NCBI GenBank assembly: GCA_902464015.1
Contig: CABQHM010000036.1
Span: forward strand, 1 to 34,812
Direction of reading: 5' to 3'
DNA length: 34,812 bases
From: an uncultured Coriobacteriales bacterium
GTDB taxonomy: Bacteria > Actinomycetota > Coriobacteriia > Coriobacteriales > UMGS124
Shown here: positions 1 to 7,849 of the stretch, piece after piece
How positions within the stretch are numbered: position 1 is the first letter of the stretch
Layout: each line of letters starts with the position of its first letter
Made by a program: the position numbers and the translations under genes
The notes under the pieces: model-generated
Told to the model about the DNA's origin: nothing
Seen by the model: the letters and a program-made list of their open reading frames with translations, nothing else
Database searches by the model: none

Positions 1-62
1 AGGGAGTCGAACCCCCATTGACGGAACCAGAATCCGCTGTCCTGCCATTAGACGATATCCCA
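1..62 (-). tRNA. tRNA-Gln (anticodon CUG), 3' end cut by the window edge
   Basis: Read on the minus strand, position 62 starts an acceptor strand TGGGATA, followed by TC, a D-arm, an anticodon arm GCGGA-TTCTGGT-TCCGT and a T-arm GGGGG-TTCGACT-CCCT that runs off the window. The seven-base anticodon loop places CTG at positions 34-36, which decodes the glutamine codon CAG. The TGGG start and C at position 9 resemble bacterial tRNA-Gln. About nine bases of the 3' side (end of T-stem, acceptor strand, discriminator) lie outside the window, so the acceptor pairing cannot be checked. Confidence 0.93.
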
Positions 63-108
63 AAGGCAATTTGCTCGGCGCTCTGAAGTGATTCAGTGCG
101 TGTTTGCG

Positions 109-144
109 AGGAGTTATATTACGGACTGTGAGAGCTCCTGTCAA
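109..144 (-). promoter_or_regulatory. Sigma70-type promoter of tRNA-Gln
   Basis: On the minus strand a perfect -35 TTGACA (144-139) is followed by 17 bases and then TAATAT (121-116), a four-of-six match to the -10 consensus. Transcription would start near 109, giving a leader of about 45 bases before the tRNA at 62. No other gene on this strand lies nearby, so the tRNA is the likely target. Called from sequence pattern only. Confidence 0.65.
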
Positions 145-277
145 CATCCTTTTTCGAAAACTTTGATTCTGTGAAGGAACTGTGAGCAAAGCCCGGTACA
201 CGCGGTATTCAAGGCTTGCCGTTAGACTACAAACAACCGAAAGGGCCTGCGGCCCGGCCACGACCCAAGGATGGAAC

Positions 278-874
278 ATGAAGATCAACTACTGCGACGT
301 TCGTTTTGACAAGGCGTTTGGCACCGCCGCCCAGCTGCCCGAGAGCACCCTGCCCGAAGTCTCTTTCGCCGGGCGCTCCAACGTGGGCAAGTCCTCGCTC
401 ATCAACAAGCTTTTCGGGCGCAAGAAGCTCGCCATGGTCTCCTCTACCCCCGGCAAGACGGCGACCATCAACTTCTTCGTCTCCGGCATGGTCAACTTCG
501 TCGACCTCCCCGGCTACGGCTACGCCCAGGTCTCCAAGAGCGAAAAGACCCGTTGGGCCCGCCTCATCGACGAATATTTCAACCAGGACAGGCGCTTCGC
601 CCTTGTATGCTGCCTCGTCGACATCCGTCACGACGCAAGCAACCTCGACATCAGCATGGTGCGCTTCCTGCAGCACATGGAGCTTCCCTATGCCATCGTC
701 TTCACCAAGGCCGACAAGCTGTCCAACAGCAAAGCCATCCAACAGAAGAACCTCCTGCTCAGGCAGCTTGGAGCACCTCAGGACACGCCTTGCGCCCTCA
801 CCTCGAGCCAGACGGGCAAGGGCATCGAGGAGCTGCAGGCAATCATCTGCGCGGCGTGCGACGAGGCCTGCTAG
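278..874 (+). CDS. engB: Ribosome biogenesis GTPase EngB (YsxC/YihA)
   Basis: This is a small TRAFAC GTPase, 198 residues, needed in its family for late assembly of the large ribosomal subunit. All GTPase motifs are visible: G1 GRSNVGKS at residues 32-39, the G2 region STPGKT near 57-61, G3 DLPG at 76-79, G4 TKAD at 143-146, and a G5-like TSS near 175-177. The open frame extends to 182, but homology begins only after the ATG at 278 (MKINYCDVRF). That ATG has AAGGATGG just upstream, so 278 is preferred. The gene stands alone on the plus strand and converges on rnhA, with the two stop codons overlapping. Confidence 0.96.
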   Translation: MKINYCDVRFDKAFGTAAQLPESTLPEVSFAGRSNVGKSSLINKLFGRKKLAMVSSTPGKTATINFFVSGMVNFVDLPGYGYAQVSKSEKTRWARLIDEYFNQDRRFALVCCLVDIRHDASNLDISMVRFLQHMELPYAIVFTKADKLSNSKAIQQKNLLLRQLGAPQDTPCALTSSQTGKGIEELQAIICAACDEAC

Positions 875-1347
875 CCCTCGAAGCCCTCGTCTTCAATAAG
901 GGCTCCTGAATCGGCAGCCTGTGTGGCAAGCGTGTCGCACCGCTCGTTGTACTCGTGGCCCGCATGCCCGCGAACCCAGTGGAACGTCACCTCATGCGGC
1001 TCCTTGGCGACAAGGAGCCGTTTCCATAGGTCGATGTTCTTCACCGGCTCTTTCTGAGAGTTCTTCCACCCCCTTTTGAGCCACCCGTCGACCCAGTTCT
1101 TGTTGAACGCGTTGACGACATACTGCGAATCGGTGTGCACTTCTACCGTGCAGGGGCGCTTGAGCGCCTCAAGGCCAATGATGACCCCCATGAGCTCCAT
1201 GCGGTTGTTCGTGGTGCGTCGATATCCCTGGGACTTCTCGAGCGTATGGAGCTTGCCCGCCGGATCGGTGTAGAGAAGCACCGACCCATAGCCACCGGGC
1301 CCGGGATTTCCGCGCGACGAACCGTCGGAATAGAGCGTTACGTGCAT
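871..1347 (-). CDS. rnhA: Ribonuclease HI
   Basis: The 158-residue protein degrades the RNA strand of RNA-DNA hybrids. The four acidic residues of the RNase H active site are recognisable: D8 (YSDGS), E51 (RMEL), D73 (HTDSQY) and D138 (ERCDTLA), together with H128 in the RGHAG loop. Length is close to E. coli RNase HI (155). A longer frame begins at 1383, but the ATG at 1347 has AGGAGG directly upstream and gives the family's normal N-terminus (MHVTLYSDGS). It follows xerC by 58 bases on the same strand and is the last gene of the yraN-comM-dprA-trmFO-xerC series. Confidence 0.96.
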   Translation of the reverse strand: MHVTLYSDGSSRGNPGPGGYGSVLLYTDPAGKLHTLEKSQGYRRTTNNRMELMGVIIGLEALKRPCTVEVHTDSQYVVNAFNKNWVDGWLKRGWKNSQKEPVKNIDLWKRLLVAKEPHEVTFHWVRGHAGHEYNERCDTLATQAADSGALIEDEGFEG

Positions 1348-1405
1348 ATGGCCTCCTGAATACCTGCCAAAAATCAAATACAAACGAAAGAGCGCCCGAA
1401 CGCGT

Positions 1406-2347
1406 CTATCCGCGGGGATGAGCCTGCAGGCTTACCTCGCGAAGGCGCTCGGGCGTCAAATGAGTATAAATCTGTGTGGTCGACAGACTCGCATGACCCA
1501 GCATTTCCTGAACGCTTCGCAAGTCCGCCCCGCCGTCGAGCACCTCAGTGGCAAACGTATGGCGCATGGTATGCGGCGTGGCCATTCCCGCAAGCCCAGC
1601 CTGGGCGAGCAGCTTCTCAAAGCGCGCTCGCAACGAACGCTCCGACATGCGTGCGCCGCGCGCATTGATGAAAAGCGCCCGCTGCGCGTCGGCGGCCTCC
1701 TCGGCCGTCAGGCCACCTTTGTGATTTGCAAGCAGCACGGGTCTGGCATGGGCAAGGTAGGCGTCGAGCGCATGAAGCGCAGCCGGATATAACGGAACTA
1801 TCCGTTCCTTGCTTCCCTTACCAAACAGTCGCACGCTCTTGTCGGAAAAGTCGATACGGTCGACGTCGAGGGAGGCAACCTCGCCGATACGCGCCCCGCT
1901 TGCATACAGGAGCTCCACCAAGGCCGCGTCCAATGCGCCCGCCGGCGTCGAGGCGTCTGCGCACTCGAGCAGCTTCTCAACGTCTTCCTGGCTCAAGACA
2001 TGCGGCAGGGATTTGGGCAGCTTGGGGCTCGAGACCACGGCGGCGGGGTTCGACTCGATGACCCCCTCGCGCACGAGCCACGAATAGAACGACCTCACGG
2101 CGGACAAACGCCTGTTGACCGTCGTCTTGGCATACCCGGCCCCCGAAAGAGACGACAGAAAGCGACGAAAGTCCCTATGCGTGGCCTGAAGCACGTCAAT
2201 GCCGCAATTGGACGCCCAAATCAAAAAACAATCGAGGTCCTGGGCATAGGCCGCCGCCGTGTTGGGCGAATAGTTCCTGACGCGCGCAAGGTATGACAGG
2301 AAGGTGTCTGCAAGCTCGCGAGCTCGAATGCAGGCGCTATCGGCCAT
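1406..2347 (-). CDS. xerC: Tyrosine recombinase XerC/XerD
   Basis: This 313-residue site-specific recombinase has the family's usual length. An N-terminal SAM-like core-binding domain (about 10-95) precedes the catalytic domain. Catalytic residues are visible: R153 (SGARIGE), K177 (FGKGSK), H259 and R262 (HTMR), H285 (LGHAS) and nucleophile Y294 (TQIYTH). Such proteins resolve chromosome dimers at dif during division. Translation is taken from the ATG at 2347, inside the last codons of trmFO, with GGGGTGA upstream; the frame further upstream is trmFO antisense noise. The position next to trmFO matches xerC (codV) of Firmicutes, but sequence alone does not separate XerC from XerD here. Confidence 0.93.
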   Translation of the reverse strand: MADSACIRARELADTFLSYLARVRNYSPNTAAAYAQDLDCFLIWASNCGIDVLQATHRDFRRFLSSLSGAGYAKTTVNRRLSAVRSFYSWLVREGVIESNPAAVVSSPKLPKSLPHVLSQEDVEKLLECADASTPAGALDAALVELLYASGARIGEVASLDVDRIDFSDKSVRLFGKGSKERIVPLYPAALHALDAYLAHARPVLLANHKGGLTAEEAADAQRALFINARGARMSERSLRARFEKLLAQAGLAGMATPHTMRHTFATEVLDGGADLRSVQEMLGHASLSTTQIYTHLTPERLREVSLQAHPRG

Positions 2348-3722
2348 CGTCACCCCAGACGAGCTCGGTGCGCGCCTCGGGATCGATGTCGACGACGGAG
2401 GCGTTTGCCGCGCACCACGCGTCAAGGTCGGCCGCGGCGCGCTTGGCATACAGCTTGTACTTGTCGCGCTTGGAGAGCTTGCCCTTGTGCTCGAGCGCAG
2501 GCACGATGCCGAAGTTGACGTGCATGGGTTGATAGTCTTTTGTAGCAGGGTCAGTGGCATAGGCCATAAGGGAACCGAGCGCTCCCGTCACCGGCAGCGG
2601 CGGAAGAGCAAGACCACGCAGGTCGGCCAGGGTGTTGAATGCGGCGAGCAAGCCGGTGGCAATCGCCTCGGTGTACCCCTCGGTACCGGTGATTTGACCC
2701 GCAAAACGGATGCGTCGGTCGCCCTTGAGTGCGAAGGCCTCATCGAGGCAGGCGGGCGCATCGATGAAGGTGTTGCGGTGCATGACGCCATACCGGAAGA
2801 ACTCGCACTCCTCAAGACCTGGGATCATACGGAACACACGGCGCTGCTCAGGCCAGGTGAGGTTTGTCTGGAAGCCCACAAGGTTGTAGGCCGTGCCTTG
2901 CCTGTTCTCAGCGCGCAGCTGCACCACCGCCCAAGGCCTGCGCCCCGTGCGAGGATCGATGATACCAACAGGCTTGAGGGCACCGAAACGAAGGGCGTCG
3001 TGGCCGGTGCGCGCAACCTCCTCAGCCGGCTGACAGGCCTGGAAAAGCTCGCGCCGCTCGAAATCACGCAAGATGGCCCTCTCGGCGCCCACAAGCTCGT
3101 CGACGAAGCGGTCGTATTCCTCTTTGTCCATGGGACAGTTGAGATAGTCGTCGCCATCCCCCTTGTCATAACGGGACATGGCGAAGACCTTCTCGCGGTC
3201 AAGCGTGGAGGCATCGACGATGGGCGCGGCGGCATCGAAGAACGACAGCTTCTTGCCTCCCACAAGGCCCTCGACCGTCTGAGCAAGGGCACCCGAGCAC
3301 AGAGGTCCCGCCGCCACGACGACAGGACAGCCCTGGGGAAGCTCGACCACTTCCTCTCGGATGAGTTCGATGAGAGGCTCGGCGGCCACGGCCTGCTCGA
3401 CGAGGGAGGAGAAGACGTCCCTGTCGACCGCAAGGGCCCCTCCCGCCGGCACCGCAGCCTGCTTGGCAAGCCCGATAAGGGTCGACCCCAGGCGCGTGAG
3501 CTCAGCCTTCAGCAAGCCGGCGGCTGAATCGGCGCGCAAGGCCTTGAGCGAGTTCGAGCACACGAGCTCAGCCAAGTGGTCGGTCTTATGCGCGGCCGAA
3601 CTTGCCTGGGGGCGCATCTCGTAGAGCTTCACGGGGACGCCCCGCTTTGCAAGCGCCAAGGCGCATTCGCATCCTGCCAGGCCTGCACCGATAACGACGA
3701 CGCCGTCTGTAACCGTGTCCAT
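2337..3722 (-). CDS. trmFO: tRNA (uracil-54-C5) methyltransferase TrmFO, folate- and FAD-dependent
   Basis: TrmFO makes ribothymidine at position 54 of the tRNA T-loop, using methylene-tetrahydrofolate and FAD. The 461-residue product opens with a dinucleotide-binding motif GAGLAGCECA (residues 12-21), typical of the GidA/TrmFO flavoproteins. Two cysteines occupy the places of the family's functional pair: C55 in ELVCSNSLK and C230 in FQACQPAEE. The C-terminal signature YQPMHVNFGIVP (about 397-408) is also present. The ATG at 3722 is preceded by AGGAAG. It lies 32 bases after dprA, and its end overlaps the xerC start by 11 bases, implying translational coupling. Confidence 0.96.
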   Translation of the reverse strand: MDTVTDGVVVIGAGLAGCECALALAKRGVPVKLYEMRPQASSAAHKTDHLAELVCSNSLKALRADSAAGLLKAELTRLGSTLIGLAKQAAVPAGGALAVDRDVFSSLVEQAVAAEPLIELIREEVVELPQGCPVVVAAGPLCSGALAQTVEGLVGGKKLSFFDAAAPIVDASTLDREKVFAMSRYDKGDGDDYLNCPMDKEEYDRFVDELVGAERAILRDFERRELFQACQPAEEVARTGHDALRFGALKPVGIIDPRTGRRPWAVVQLRAENRQGTAYNLVGFQTNLTWPEQRRVFRMIPGLEECEFFRYGVMHRNTFIDAPACLDEAFALKGDRRIRFAGQITGTEGYTEAIATGLLAAFNTLADLRGLALPPLPVTGALGSLMAYATDPATKDYQPMHVNFGIVPALEHKGKLSKRDKYKLYAKRAAADLDAWCAANASVVDIDPEARTELVWGDDGR

Positions 3723-3754
3723 GTGTCTCGCTTCCTGTCGCGGCTTTGTACCGT

Positions 3755-4696
3755 TTATGTCCGGTAGCTATTGTGCGACAAGAACTCCCGTTCTGAAAGG
3801 CTATATCGCCCGTCTCGCAACCTCACCACCCTTCCGTCAAGCTCGAGCATCGACAATGTGCGCGTCACGCTGGCAACCGGCGCGCCAAACGCGGCCGCAA
3901 GCTCGCCGGCGGGACAGGGGCTTGCCTGCAGCGACCCGAGAATCCTCTCTTCGAGCACGCCCAGACCCTTAGGGCGTGAGGGCGCGGCCGGACCCTCGTG
4001 GCGCAGCACGCCGTATATGCGCGAATATGCGATCTCGAGACACTCCCTGTCCCACACCGGAAGCGCCCCCGGCTGGCTCGCGATAATGTAGTTGGAGCCA
4101 ACCGAATTGGGCGAAAAGACGCTGCCGGGAAACACTAGGAGCTCCCGGCCGTAGTCCTCGGCATATCGCGCCGTGGAAAACGTGCCCGAGGGCATACCCG
4201 CCTCGCAGATGACCAGGCAGCGCGACAAAGCGGCTATGACCGCGTTTCTCTTGGGGAACGTCCAACGGGCCGGCGGGGTCCCCCAAGGATAGATGGAGAC
4301 AACGGCACCCCGGCAAGCAACGATGGTGTCGAGCATATCGCGTGCGCCGCTTGGGTAGACGACATCGGCCCCCGATCCCAAGACCGCCAACGTCGGCGTC
4401 TGCCTCTGAATGGCGCGTCGCTGAGCTGCCTGATCACACCCAATCGCCGCACCCGACACCACCTGCAAGCCCATCTCGCTGGCGGCGTCAGCGGCCAGTT
4501 GGGCGCATGCCACGCCATATGAGGTGGCCTTGCGCGCACCGATGATCGAAACGCTCTCGCGGCCCAATGCCTCGGGGTCGCCCACGACATAGAGCGTCTC
4601 AGGCCTGTCAGGCACCTCAAGCAGCAACTCTGGGTACAGGTCGTCGCCGGGATGAAGCTCGTGGCGCGGACCGGCAAGAAGCATGCTCGTGCTCAT
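3755..4696 (-). CDS. dprA: DNA-processing protein DprA (Smf)
   Basis: DprA loads RecA on incoming single-stranded DNA during natural transformation. The 313-residue protein has a Rossmann-like core with IIGARKATSYG (51-61), SGAAIGCDQAA (81-91), LAVLGSGADVVYP (103-115), FPKRN (147-151) and VFPGS (188-192), then a winged-helix end (about 246-300). It lacks the N-terminal SAM-like domain of longer homologues. The usual GID...AH segment reads GCDQAAQ, so the customary His is Gln. The ATG overlaps the comM stop codon as ATGA. Family assignment is secure; activity given the substitutions is not known. Confidence 0.93.
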   Translation of the reverse strand: MSTSMLLAGPRHELHPGDDLYPELLLEVPDRPETLYVVGDPEALGRESVSIIGARKATSYGVACAQLAADAASEMGLQVVSGAAIGCDQAAQRRAIQRQTPTLAVLGSGADVVYPSGARDMLDTIVACRGAVVSIYPWGTPPARWTFPKRNAVIAALSRCLVICEAGMPSGTFSTARYAEDYGRELLVFPGSVFSPNSVGSNYIIASQPGALPVWDRECLEIAYSRIYGVLRHEGPAAPSRPKGLGVLEERILGSLQASPCPAGELAAAFGAPVASVTRTLSMLELDGRVVRLRDGRYSLSEREFLSHNSYRT

Positions 4697-6216
4697 ATGA
4701 CCTCCCCTGCCCCATATCTAAATCCAAAAGCCTCCAACAGGTGCGCGGCGCCAAGGCGCTCACTGCCGTCCATGTCGGCAATGACGCGCGCAACTTTGAC
4801 AAGCGAGCTCAAACCGCGGACCGAGACGCCCCTTCGCTCGCTCATGTGCTCCACAAGCCTGGCCGCCTCGTCGTCGACCCCCGCCCTCACAAGGGACTGC
4901 GCGAGTTTGCCATGCACACCCTCAAATCCAGGGGCAGCCTCTTCAAACCGGGCGGCCCTCCATGCCGCAAACTCCCTGGTCTCTTCCACGACGGAGCGGA
5001 GTTGGCTCGAAGACGTGCAAGTGCCTCTGCCAAGGAGCTCGTCGGCACTCGGGCGCTCGAGAGTCACCGACATGCCTATCCTGTCGATCAGGGGTCCTGC
5101 CAACTTTGCCTGATAAGACCGAATGGCAGTCTCGGAGCACGTGCACGTCGCCGCCGGGTCTCCAAAGTGGCCGCACGGACATGGGTTGCTCGCAGCGACA
5201 AGCTGGAAGCGAGCTGGAAAGGCATACGTGCCTTCCACACGCGTGACACGCACCACGCCCTCTTCAAGCGGCTGACGCAACGCTTGCAATGTCAGGCGGT
5301 TGAACTCCGCCAGCTCATCCAGGAACAGGACTCCGTTATGGGCAAGCGAAACCTCTCCAGGCATAACGGGTCTGCCCCCGCCGAGAAGGCCTGCGACCGA
5401 CGTCGAATGATGCGGGGCACGAAACGGCCTGCGCCTGCCCGCAACGCATTCCCCCTCCGCACCGCACACCGAGTAGATGAGCGCCGTCTGAAAGTACTCT
5501 CGATCATCGAGCTCGGGCAAGATGGAAGGAAGGCAACGGGCCAGCATCGTTTTGCCCACACCAGGCGGACCCACCATGATGATGCCCAGGCCACCGGCTG
5601 CGGCAATGCAAAGAGCACGCTTGGCAAGCTCCTGCCCGGCGACATCTGCAAAATCCGCCTCTCCGCTAGCCGACGTAACTTCTGAGCACGCCGAGCTCGC
5701 AGGACAGCCCACTTGGGTAAGGGGTTCGTGAAACTCCGCCAGGCTGGTAACATAGCGCACATCGGCCTGCCCCATCAGGCCGAACGCATCGCCCTGCGGG
5801 CAAATGAGGCGCAAGCCCTCACGCTGGGCAAGCTCGACATAGGCGACAAGCCCCCGAATGGGAAGGACCTCGCCTTCAAGCGAGAGCTCCCCCACTATGA
5901 GGCACTTGTCGAGACCCTCCGGCTCCATCTGCTCGGTCGCCACAAGGATTCCCACGGCCATGGGCAGGTCGAACGACGAGCCGGTCTTCTTCATGTCGGC
6001 CGGCGACAAGCTCACCGTGACAGACTTGCGAAGCGCCCCGAAACCTGAGGCTGGAAGGGCGCACCGCACACGCGTGCGCCCCTCGCCCACCGCAAGGTCG
6101 GCCCGGCCCACCACGGCCACACCGGGCAGGCCAGAGCTCACCGAGACTTCCATCTGCACAAGACGCGCCTCGACGCCCCAGAGCATCGCCGTCTTGACGC
6201 TCACCACGTGCGGCAT
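4693..6216 (-). CDS. comM: YifB/ComM family Mg-chelatase-like AAA+ ATPase
   Basis: ComM is a hexameric helicase that promotes branch migration during integration of transforming DNA. The 507-residue product shows an N-terminal ChlI/Lon-S5-like domain (about 20-140), an AAA+ module with Walker A GPPGVGKT (216-223) and Walker B LFLDE (297-301), the cysteine pattern NPCPCG...CTC (346, 348, 358, 360), the arginine of LIDRIGM (379), and a C-terminal Mg-chelatase domain. The open frame runs further upstream, but MPHVVSVKTA at 6216 is the family start. Its ATG shares one base with the yraN stop (TGATG). Coupled to dprA downstream. Confidence 0.95.
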   Translation of the reverse strand: MPHVVSVKTAMLWGVEARLVQMEVSVSSGLPGVAVVGRADLAVGEGRTRVRCALPASGFGALRKSVTVSLSPADMKKTGSSFDLPMAVGILVATEQMEPEGLDKCLIVGELSLEGEVLPIRGLVAYVELAQREGLRLICPQGDAFGLMGQADVRYVTSLAEFHEPLTQVGCPASSACSEVTSASGEADFADVAGQELAKRALCIAAAGGLGIIMVGPPGVGKTMLARCLPSILPELDDREYFQTALIYSVCGAEGECVAGRRRPFRAPHHSTSVAGLLGGGRPVMPGEVSLAHNGVLFLDELAEFNRLTLQALRQPLEEGVVRVTRVEGTYAFPARFQLVAASNPCPCGHFGDPAATCTCSETAIRSYQAKLAGPLIDRIGMSVTLERPSADELLGRGTCTSSSQLRSVVEETREFAAWRAARFEEAAPGFEGVHGKLAQSLVRAGVDDEAARLVEHMSERRGVSVRGLSSLVKVARVIADMDGSERLGAAHLLEAFGFRYGAGEVI

Positions 6217-7442
6217 CAGCCCTCCCACTCGCAGATGCCCATGAAATGATGGACTTGAGCGCGGCGGGGCCTGACGATGTTGATTGCGAGGGCGTCGAGC
6301 CTCACGCTTTCGAACCACTCATGAGTTCTGAGGTAGTCGAGCGTAATCCTGCGGTACTTCCGAATCTTCTCGGCAGTAATGGCGTCTTCTGGCAGGGCAT
6401 CGGCACCGAGGCGCGTCTTGACCTCGACGAGCACGACGGTGTCGTCTTTGACACAGACAAGGTCCGCCTCGCCGGCTGCCGTGCGGTAGTTGCGCTCGAG
6501 AATCTTGTATCCCCAACGCCGGAGGTACCGGGCGGCAATGTGCTCACCGAGCTTGCCCAACTGATGGGGGTCATGAATGTCGTAGCGGCCCAGGTCGCCC
6601 TCTTCGTCAAACTCGCCATCGTCACATTCCAACGTGCTTGAACCGGTCTCAATCCATCGATCGGACAGGCAACTCTGCGCCTGCGTCACAAGATCGTCTT
6701 CGCTGTAATCTTCTTCGTCCTCGTCGTAATCCTCGTCATCCAAGTCGTCTTCAAAGCCATCGGGATAAGCGCGCGCGAGCGGGTCGTTGGCAAAAATGTT
6801 GTCGCCTATGATGCTGTCTGTGGCCATCGAGCACGTTTTTCTTGCTTTGCGTGCGGCAGAATCCTCGTCTTCACCCTCAGCCCAAGCGTCTTGTCCTGCG
6901 CCCGCGGCCTCGGAGGAGCCAACCTCAGCCTCCACGTCCACGGCCTTGGAGGGACCGGCCTCATCCTCCACGCCCACGGCTTTGGTGGGATCAGCCTCAC
7001 CCCATGCGTTCTCGGATTCGGAGGAGTCGGCCTTCGCCGCCGCATTTTCCGCCTCGGACGAATCAGCCCCTTCCCCAACATTCTCGTCCTCGGACGGGAC
7101 GCCCTCTTCCTCGGCGCCTGCAGCCTCAGCGGGCGTTGCGGCGACTACGGCATGCGCAGTGGCCATCGCGCAGTCGCCTTCATTGATTGGCTCGACCCCA
7201 GCCGGACCGCCCTCAACCTGCGCGTCCACAGGCCTGGTCTTGATGACGCCGTCCTGCACGGCAGGGATATCGTCGACCGCTGCAGCGGCCTTGCGACGGC
7301 CCGGCCTCTTCGCCCGCGGAATCTCGGGCGTCTCCCCACCCTCCCCAGCCAGTGGCGCGACATCACCTGGCGCCGCCTTCCTTCCCCTTGTCGTGCGCTT
7401 TGTGCCAGTGGTTTGCTGTACGGACTTCTTCTCGTCTTCCAT
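6216..7442 (-). CDS. yraN: YraN family (UPF0102) endonuclease-like protein with a long acidic N-terminal extension
   Basis: The C-terminal 118 residues (291-408) are a standard YraN/UPF0102 domain of the PD-(D/E)xK nuclease fold: LGKLGEHIAARYL, then GEADLV with E325 and D327, then LVEVKTR with E340 and K342. Normal family members are only about 115-130 residues. Here about 290 residues precede the domain. The leader has two basic AT-hook-like patches (RGRK near 19-22, RPGRRK near 46-51), Ala/Glu/Ser-rich degenerate repeats (about 105-190) and a strongly acidic run (about 229-250). The start at ATG 7442 has AAGGAGGT five bases upstream, whereas the frame above it is unremarkable. First gene of the yraN-comM-dprA operon. 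Function of YraN and of the leader is unknown. Confidence 0.85.
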   Translation of the reverse strand: MEDEKKSVQQTTGTKRTTRGRKAAPGDVAPLAGEGGETPEIPRAKRPGRRKAAAAVDDIPAVQDGVIKTRPVDAQVEGGPAGVEPINEGDCAMATAHAVVAATPAEAAGAEEEGVPSEDENVGEGADSSEAENAAAKADSSESENAWGEADPTKAVGVEDEAGPSKAVDVEAEVGSSEAAGAGQDAWAEGEDEDSAARKARKTCSMATDSIIGDNIFANDPLARAYPDGFEDDLDDEDYDEDEEDYSEDDLVTQAQSCLSDRWIETGSSTLECDDGEFDEEGDLGRYDIHDPHQLGKLGEHIAARYLRRWGYKILERNYRTAAGEADLVCVKDDTVVLVEVKTRLGADALPEDAITAEKIRKYRRITLDYLRTHEWFESVRLDALAINIVRPRRAQVHHFMGICEWEG

Positions 7443-7481
7443 ACCGACCTCCTTGTCTGCGAACCAACAGCAGCCCAAGCA

Positions 7482-7521
7482 TGTCAGATTCGATGTCACA
7501 CGCGTGTCACAGGATGTCACA
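7482..7521. repeat. Phased TGTCACA direct repeats upstream of yraN
   Basis: Plus strand TGTCACA occurs at 7494-7500, 7505-7511 and 7515-7521, and a variant TGTCAGA lies at 7482-7488. Start-to-start spacings are 12, 11 and 10 bases, about one helical turn. The array ends 40 bases before the yraN ATG. This arrangement is typical of regulator binding sites, but no regulator can be named from the sequence. Confidence 0.6.
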
Positions 7522-7755
7522 GGGCGCACCATGCCACGTCTACCTGCTCTTTCATTTAAAATAGCCAGGTAGATCACTTGTCTGCGCACAGCGAAAATCC
7601 TCAGCGTTCGAAACCTCGCACCTCTCCACGACATCTCGACAAGTTGTGACTTTCGCGTCATAAAATAAAAGACTCACATATCCGATGCGAGGGTGTGTAG
7701 ATGTGTGGTCGTTGCGGGTTTTCGCCCTTTTTGCTGATTACCTTTCGAGCCAGCC

Positions 7756-7784
7756 TTGCCCCAATCGAATGATTCCCCTATACT
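7756..7784 (+). promoter_or_regulatory. rplS promoter
   Basis: A -35 element TTGCCC (7756-7761) is separated by 17 bases from a -10 element TATACT (7779-7784). Transcription should start near 7791, giving an untranslated leader of about 59 bases before the rplS ATG. Confidence 0.7.
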
Positions 7785-7802
7785 TTTCTGCTTGTAAAAG
7801 AC

Positions 7803-7821
7803 GGGTAGGCGAACCCTGCCC
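7803..7821 (+). promoter_or_regulatory. Hairpin in the rplS leader (candidate L19 autoregulatory site)
   Basis: GGGTAGG (7803-7809) pairs with CCTGCCC (7815-7821) around a CGAAC loop; all seven pairs form, one as U-G. No T-run follows, so it is not a terminator. It lies between the predicted transcription start and the ribosome-binding region. Autoregulation by L19 is a guess based on position; L19 leaders are known in other phyla. Confidence 0.4.
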
Positions 7822-7849
7822 TTGCGACTTTCGAGGAACGGAAACAAGA

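Larger units (their letters stand above)
7443..7849. other. Divergent intergenic region between yraN and rplS
   Basis: About 400 bases without a gene. From left to right it contains three to four phased TGTCACA-type repeats upstream of yraN (7482-7521), an AT-rich stretch (7551-7565) that may hold the yraN -10 element (no convincing -35 seen), another AT-rich stretch (7659-7680), the rplS promoter (7756-7784) and an rplS leader hairpin (7803-7821). Open frames crossing it lack a plausible ribosome-binding site or recognisable product. Confidence 0.7.

Noticed and set aside
182..277. N-terminal extension of engB from an upstream start.
   Set aside because: The 32 added residues match nothing in the family, and a good ribosome-binding motif lies before the ATG at 278.
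1406..2347. The tyrosine recombinase as an integrase of a mobile element.
   Set aside because: It has XerC/D length and motifs, is coupled to trmFO, and there are no attachment-site repeats, excisionase or phage genes nearby.
6900..7130. Repeats within yraN as a CRISPR or tandem-repeat array.
   Set aside because: The periodicity comes from degenerate Ala/Glu/Ser codons in one reading frame; units are not identical and there are no spacers.
7443..7661. N-terminal extension of yraN up to 7661.
   Set aside because: It would cover the phased repeats and the probable promoter, while AAGGAGGT stands directly before the ATG at 7442.
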